This document shows, piece after piece, positions 59,701-64,000 of a stretch of 64,000 nt of DNA. The notes beneath the pieces are model-generated. The model searched no databases. It was not told the DNA's origin and worked only from the letters and a program-made list of their open reading frames with translations. Source of the stretch: Paramacrobiotus metropolitanus (lineage: Eukaryota; Tardigrada; Eutardigrada; Parachela; Macrobiotidae); the NCBI RefSeq assembly GCF_019649055.1, contig NW_026570227.1, forward strand, positions 2,542,001 through 2,606,000, given 5' to 3'. Made by a program: the position numbers and the translations under genes. The first letter of the stretch is position 1. Each line of letters opens with the position of its first letter.

Positions 59701-61981
59701 TCAGCGAGACAAAGTGAGCGCTGAGTAATCAGCGTAATAGCGCGGCACGAACGGCGTTGCCGTGTGCGGGCGGGCGACAGAGAAAGCCACGAGAGGTGTC
59801 TACCGCCTCGAGTGAGCGGTCTCTGACATGCCTCTGGGCGGGAGTGGGAGCTCCTGCGAGCACCTTCCGACTCTGCCGCTGGCCAACCCGGTAGGGTGCC
59901 AGGATCCGATACCCGGTAGGGCCGGATGCCACTTTGTCTCTAAACCCGGTAGGGTTGCTGCCTCCAGACCCGCGGTGCAGTGCACCGAACGGCCGAAATC
60001 CGGAGTGCACTCTGGTTGCTGGGGGTTCCAGTGTGGTTGAAGGCTTGCTTTGGTCGAACAAGTAAAAAAATAAAGGTTTATAAGGCTCATTGGTTAAACA
60101 TGGAAATAGAAAAATCACAATTCCAGTGAGAATTAAAGTAAGATCAAAGTTAGAGATCCCAAAGCCAATTCCTTTGGTTAATGGCTAAATAAAAACATCA
60201 ATTTCTTTGGTTAATAAAGTCTAGAAAAACCAGGTATGGTTAAAAAACTAGACGAAAAAAGGCTTATTCCGACTATGTTTACCACAGGGCCACAGTTATC
60301 CACAGGGGTCCTAGTCAACGGTCCGCTTTATCCGATAGGATTGTTCTGGTCCTGTGAATCCGGGGCGACGGTTCCCAGAGATGTCCACAGGGGTCCAGTA
60401 AGGTGAATCCAGCGGTGCGGTATAAGGAAGGCACGGTTGCATGCGCAAGGACAGTTGTTCCCTTCCTGATATGGTGGACCAAGCCCGGTTGGGCGGTCCA
60501 TGGTGGGCCATAGTGATGGCTCTGGACAGGAGAGGTGCTCCTGTGACGAAAATAGTATGCTTGGACCAATTCCGTTTGGATGGCCCATAAGGGTCTCTAA
60601 CTTGGACCGGTTTTGGCCTTGCATGCCGGTTTGGTCATGCGCCTAGGTCCAAAAATCTTCTAAGTCCAAGAGGGCCATAATGGGAAAATTTCTAAGTCCG
60701 AGGGCCAAGTGGTGTAATGGACCAAACCCGTTGGGGCGGTCCAAACTCAGTCTCTGACATGCTCTGGACCAGGATACAGGGTTCCGGAATAGTATGGCCT
60801 TGCTTCAGGCCTTTGCTGTGGTGTGGGTCCTGTATAACCGGATTTGGCTCTCCGATATGGACTTAGTCGTTTTTTTGATGAGCCGCGTCGTTGGACGGGC
60901 CAAAAAACTTAGTCGGGTTTTCAGTGGCCACGTCATTGGACGGGCCAAAAAACTTAGAAAATTTTCGGTGGGCCACGTCGTTGGACGGGCCAAAAGACTT
61001 AGTCGATTTTTCGACTGTCCGCCGTTGATGGCGGGCCAAATGGACTTAGTCGTTTTTCTGACGGTCCAAGGTTGATGGCGGGCCAAAGGACTTAGTCGTT
61101 TTGTCGACGGTCCAAAGTTACAGACTGGTTAAGTCTGGTCCGCCTCACTGGCCGTGGGCCATGAGTTGGCTACCATGTCCGATTGGCAGGGTAGGTTCCC
61201 TGAGACCATGGCCATAACAAAATTAAGTGGCGTCTGACGAAAACTTCAGGTTGGCCGGGCCAAACTCCAAAAAATTAAGTTGTGGGCGCCGGTAGGCGTT
61301 TTCCACAAAGGAGTCGGTCTGCTGACTAGGAACATCCTCTTTTGGCCTCGGGGCGGCGCATCTTTTGGATGGGCCACTGGGCGGTCCGTGGTGAGGATGT
61401 TGGACATGGCATGCAATGTGGGTGTACCACAACGTCTATGTGGCTCCCTAACTCACTTGTCCCAGTTGCACGGTATGGCAACTAAACTCGTGAGCCATCT
61501 ATGGTCGGTTAGACGCATTGTGGGCCTGGTCCAACTTCTATGGGCCAGGACTTGGCCGTGGCTTGTCGCAACTTCTAGGCGGGCCAGGCAGATCCATGGC
61601 TTGTCGCAACTTCTATGCGGGCCAGGATTGATCCACGGCTTGTCGCAACTTCTATGCGGGCCGTCGCCGCCTTCTGGGCGCTGGATCCTTTCCATGCCGG
61701 TGAACTTAGGCGTTGTGCCAAGTTCGGTCCGGTGGACTCCGTCGGATGGTCTGGGATGGCCGAGCCAAATTCATGGTCCCAGTCGCTAAGCCAGAGCCTA
61801 TCCGGGGAATCCGGTTAAGGTCCAGGGATTAAGGTCCGGTGAGGTAAACGGTACATGGCCGTGAGCCACGTTTGTTGGGCGAGGGTGACAACCGTTGGAT
61901 TGCACCCATCATGGTGTTCAAGTCCGGTTTCAGGTGATGTTGGTCCCTTTTTTGAGCCAACATGCAGGAATGGCCGTTGGC
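59701..61981. repeat. GC-rich repetitive region downstream of the gag-like frames
   Basis: Holds ACCCGGTAGGG three times (59888-59956), five or six units of about 52 bp at 60850-61110 (GGACTTAGTCG..., GTTGGACGGGCC), and three units of about 41 bp at 61556-61663 (GGCTTGTCGCAACTTCTATG). No reverse transcriptase, integrase or RNase H motif is visible. It may be the 3' or terminal-repeat part of the element containing the gag-like frames. Confidence 0.55.
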
Positions 61982-63427
61982 CTATCCCTGCCCTCCTTGT
62001 CCGGCTTGGTTGCCGTCGCCCAACCCAGGGTTGAGTGGGTCGACGACGCTTTCCTCCATAAGCGCCAACTCCTGTTCGGTCAGGTTTTGTTGATGTTGGC
62101 TGGAGGTGCTAGTCGGCTGAGCATCTTGGCCAAGTTGTTCGGCCTGGGTTTGGACGTGTGCGGACGATCCCGTTGAGGATCGCTGAGTTCGAAACTTCGT
62201 TGGAAGTTTCCTCGTTGCTGTTTGATTGACGAACGCTTCCGCATTGTCGTCGAAGTCCGTCGGATGTTTATAGCGGTAATCTTTGGCGCGGCTCCTGTAA
62301 ACGTTCAGGGCGCTTTGAATCTTGACTCCCGCTTCGACTTCATGGATTTGATTCCCCAGAAGGGCCACCTGAGTCAGTAGCCGAGGGACGATTTTCCCTT
62401 GCCGGTAGGCAACTTCGAGTTCCCAGTGGCAGTGTAGGTGGCCAAGTCTGGCGGCAAAGATGCGTATCATCGTGCCGTTATAGGAGTAAGTTTCTGTCTC
62501 TGGATCATCCCTGTGGTCAGCCGGTTTGCATGGGATGTCTATGGCAGCTCTGCAAGCTGCGATGTTGAAACTGGCGTTTGCGTCCGGTAGGACAAACTGA
62601 GCCAGGTATTTGACAACGTCGAGTTGGTCGTCCTTAATGTGCAGTTGGCACAAGTCGTTCCAGTCCGGTCTGGTGATGGGCTGGCCGAGTAAGTTCACGT
62701 CCGTGATGCTAGATAGAGCATTGTCACGGACCATCGGGTAGCCCTCGCGGTTCTGTATGTGTTCGGCCATGCTAAAATCACGAGGCCAATCTTTCCGTTG
62801 CATCTCCATTTCGAGGCCGGATCTGGCGACAAAAATTTGCAAGTTCTGGACCATGGCGTCCACCTGGGTCCATCTGTCCCTGGGGTATGGTATGGCGCCC
62901 ATAATGTAATCCGTCACAACCCGGTGGGGGAGTGGCCGGATGTTGATGCCCTGGTCCTCAGCATACTTGTAAGGATCGAAGTTCGCAGTGCTGCCAGTTA
63001 GCGCGGGTTGGACCGGTAGGTCCGCCGCTGGCAGTGTGGCCTCAGTTTCCATTGGTATTTGGATACTGATGTTGTGGGCCACTGAGCTGACACTTCTTTC
63101 TGGTCGCTTGGTGGACTGCGCAACAACCAGGCTGGACTCGGTCTCGTTCCGTTTTCCGGGAGATGTGCGCGTTCGGCGCTTCTCGGGCTGGCTGCGGCTT
63201 TGGCGGCCAGGTTGGTCCTGGTTGCGGCACTGAATCTGGTGACGTAAGTCATCTGGGTTCCGCGGTAGCGGTGCCAGTGGCGTGCGCTGTTCGATACGCG
63301 TTGGCTGGTATTGGCCTTTCAAGGCATCTAACAGTCCACCTTCCATCAGCTGCTTGGCCAACTGGTCAACCATAGCTTTGTTGATGTTTTCCAAGATCGT
63401 TTTTTCGAACCCCTGGTTGTATTCCAT
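61982..63427 (-). CDS. 481-residue gag-like protein of an unidentified element
   Basis: The ATG at 63427 begins MEYNQGFEKTILENINKAM, a probable coiled-coil helix, followed by a basic disordered stretch (residues 45-110), a globular region (about 150-400) and a Gln/Ser-rich tail ending in GQGGQG before TAG. The frame is open upstream to about 63530, so the real start may be earlier or the frame may be fused to the one upstream. Size, order (helix, basic linker, compact domain, Q-rich tail) and the neighbouring overlapping frame suggest a retroelement Gag, but there is no CCHC knuckle and no polymerase follows. A single-copy host gene remains possible. Confidence 0.5.
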   Translation of the reverse strand: MEYNQGFEKTILENINKAMVDQLAKQLMEGGLLDALKGQYQPTRIEQRTPLAPLPRNPDDLRHQIQCRNQDQPGRQSRSQPEKRRTRTSPGKRNETESSLVVAQSTKRPERSVSSVAHNISIQIPMETEATLPAADLPVQPALTGSTANFDPYKYAEDQGINIRPLPHRVVTDYIMGAIPYPRDRWTQVDAMVQNLQIFVARSGLEMEMQRKDWPRDFSMAEHIQNREGYPMVRDNALSSITDVNLLGQPITRPDWNDLCQLHIKDDQLDVVKYLAQFVLPDANASFNIAACRAAIDIPCKPADHRDDPETETYSYNGTMIRIFAARLGHLHCHWELEVAYRQGKIVPRLLTQVALLGNQIHEVEAGVKIQSALNVYRSRAKDYRYKHPTDFDDNAEAFVNQTATRKLPTKFRTQRSSTGSSAHVQTQAEQLGQDAQPTSTSSQHQQNLTEQELALMEESVVDPLNPGLGDGNQAGQGGQG

Positions 63428-63942
63428 GGGTATAGGCAGCTCGCATCCGTAGGTCGAGAGCCTGATGATGGCCGCTGCGACTGGTGTGCGTAATTGCTCG
63501 GGGCGGCCGTTGGGCCACGCCCTGAGGACTGGTCAGATCCCGAATTACGGGATCGACGTTCCCGGTCCCGCTCGTCCTTCCGTTTTAAAGCCGATTGGCT
63601 GAGTGGAGGAATCGGGGTTCCGGTACTGCTCCAGCCAGGTTGTCGGGCGCCACTACGTTGCATGTGGAGATCGTAGATCTCTATCTGCTCGTGGTCCCTC
63701 AGTAGGGGAATCAGGTGGCTTCCGTCGCGGCTGGTCATGTTGCAGTATGCGTCGAAGTTGCCTCTCACCACTTCTAAGTAGAAGCAGTAGGCTCGGTCAC
63801 TCTCGTCGCGGAAGCCCGGTCGCAGGTGGTATGCACAAGGGAACGATTCCCGTGAGGAATTGTCTCGGCGGTTCTGGTCTCCGCTATTGGGTCTGCAATC
63901 CGAGCATCGCGGCTCATACTTCTGCTGCGGTGTGAGTCCCAT
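63346..63942 (-). CDS. Upstream overlapping frame of the gag-like element
   Basis: The ATG at 63942 follows TTACCACAG, a possible acceptor, and opens 198 codons. The first 130 or so look protein-like: a CSDC pair, then FRDESDRAYCFYLEVV, then an Arg/Ser-rich linker ending near GRGPTAAP. The last 30 codons overlap the 481-residue frame and look like its shadow. Together with the downstream open stretch (from about 63530), this suggests one protein joined by a frameshift, an unseen intron, or a one-base indel. No family recognised. The upstream end may lie beyond the window. Confidence 0.4.
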   Translation of the reverse strand: MGLTPQQKYEPRCSDCRPNSGDQNRRDNSSRESFPCAYHLRPGFRDESDRAYCFYLEVVRGNFDAYCNMTSRDGSHLIPLLRDHEQIEIYDLHMQRSGARQPGWSSTGTPIPPLSQSALKRKDERDRERRSRNSGSDQSSGRGPTAAPSNYAHQSQRPSSGSRPTDASCLYPWNTTRGSKKRSWKTSTKLWLTSWPSS

Positions 63943-64000
63943 TCTCTGTGGTAACAGAAATGAAACTTGCAGAATGGGATTAAATCCGCTTTTATGACAG

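Noticed and set aside
59729-60118. 129-codon minus-strand frame in GC-rich DNA
   Set aside because: Contains translations of the ACCCGGTAGGG repeat and no domain. Probably open by composition.

Overview
The window is nuclear DNA of a small-genome metazoan. Coding exons are separated by GT-AG introns of about 70 bp to 2 kb, reading frames carry over splice phases, and AT-rich non-coding DNA is full of decayed transposons. The 556-residue F-box protein at 52.2-54.0 kb has a sequence style I associate with tardigrades (Hypsibius/Ramazzottius type). That taxonomic guess is inference, not proof.

Layout. 0.1-0.5 kb: first exon of a chromodomain protein. 1.4-15.2 kb: a diverged segmental repeat in three partial copies (A 1440-7295, B 7780-10560, C 11890-15170), with fold-back elements inserted after duplication (their empty sites survive in sister copies) and a dead ZSWIM/MULE-type transposase gene at 10.9-11.9 kb. 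15.8-30.7 kb: a nested transposon district. An outer pair of long inverted repeats (15830-16560 and 30140-30745) encloses a complete Mutator-like element (18675-26009) with about 285-bp terminal inverted repeats, a perfect 9-bp target-site duplication and a nine-exon transposase gene on the minus strand. It also encloses two smaller inverted-repeat elements. 31-34.5 kb: remnants (a thrombospondin type 1 exon, a perfect 66-bp-arm hairpin, a dispersed palindromic 15-mer).

34.8-39.1 kb: a seven-exon gene for a 656-residue, mostly disordered protein with a chromo-like N-terminus. 40.0-44.5 kb (minus): a three-exon rhodopsin-family neuropeptide-type GPCR. 45.8-46.3 kb: a tandem repeat carrying AGGTCA half-sites. 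52.2-54.0 kb: the three-exon F-box gene. 55-58.9 kb: a TA-flanked MITE, two degenerate tandem arrays and a 62-residue candidate secreted peptide. 59.7-64.0 kb: GC-rich sequence with two overlapping minus-strand reading frames (597 and 1446 bp) resembling the gag part of an unidentified retroelement, trailing into tandem repeats.

The best-supported discovery is the Mutator-like element. Ends, target duplication, splice phases through nine exons, DDE residues and SWIM finger agree with one another, and only one single-base frameshift near the 3' end separates it from an intact gene. No tRNA, rRNA, CRISPR array or prokaryotic gene was seen.
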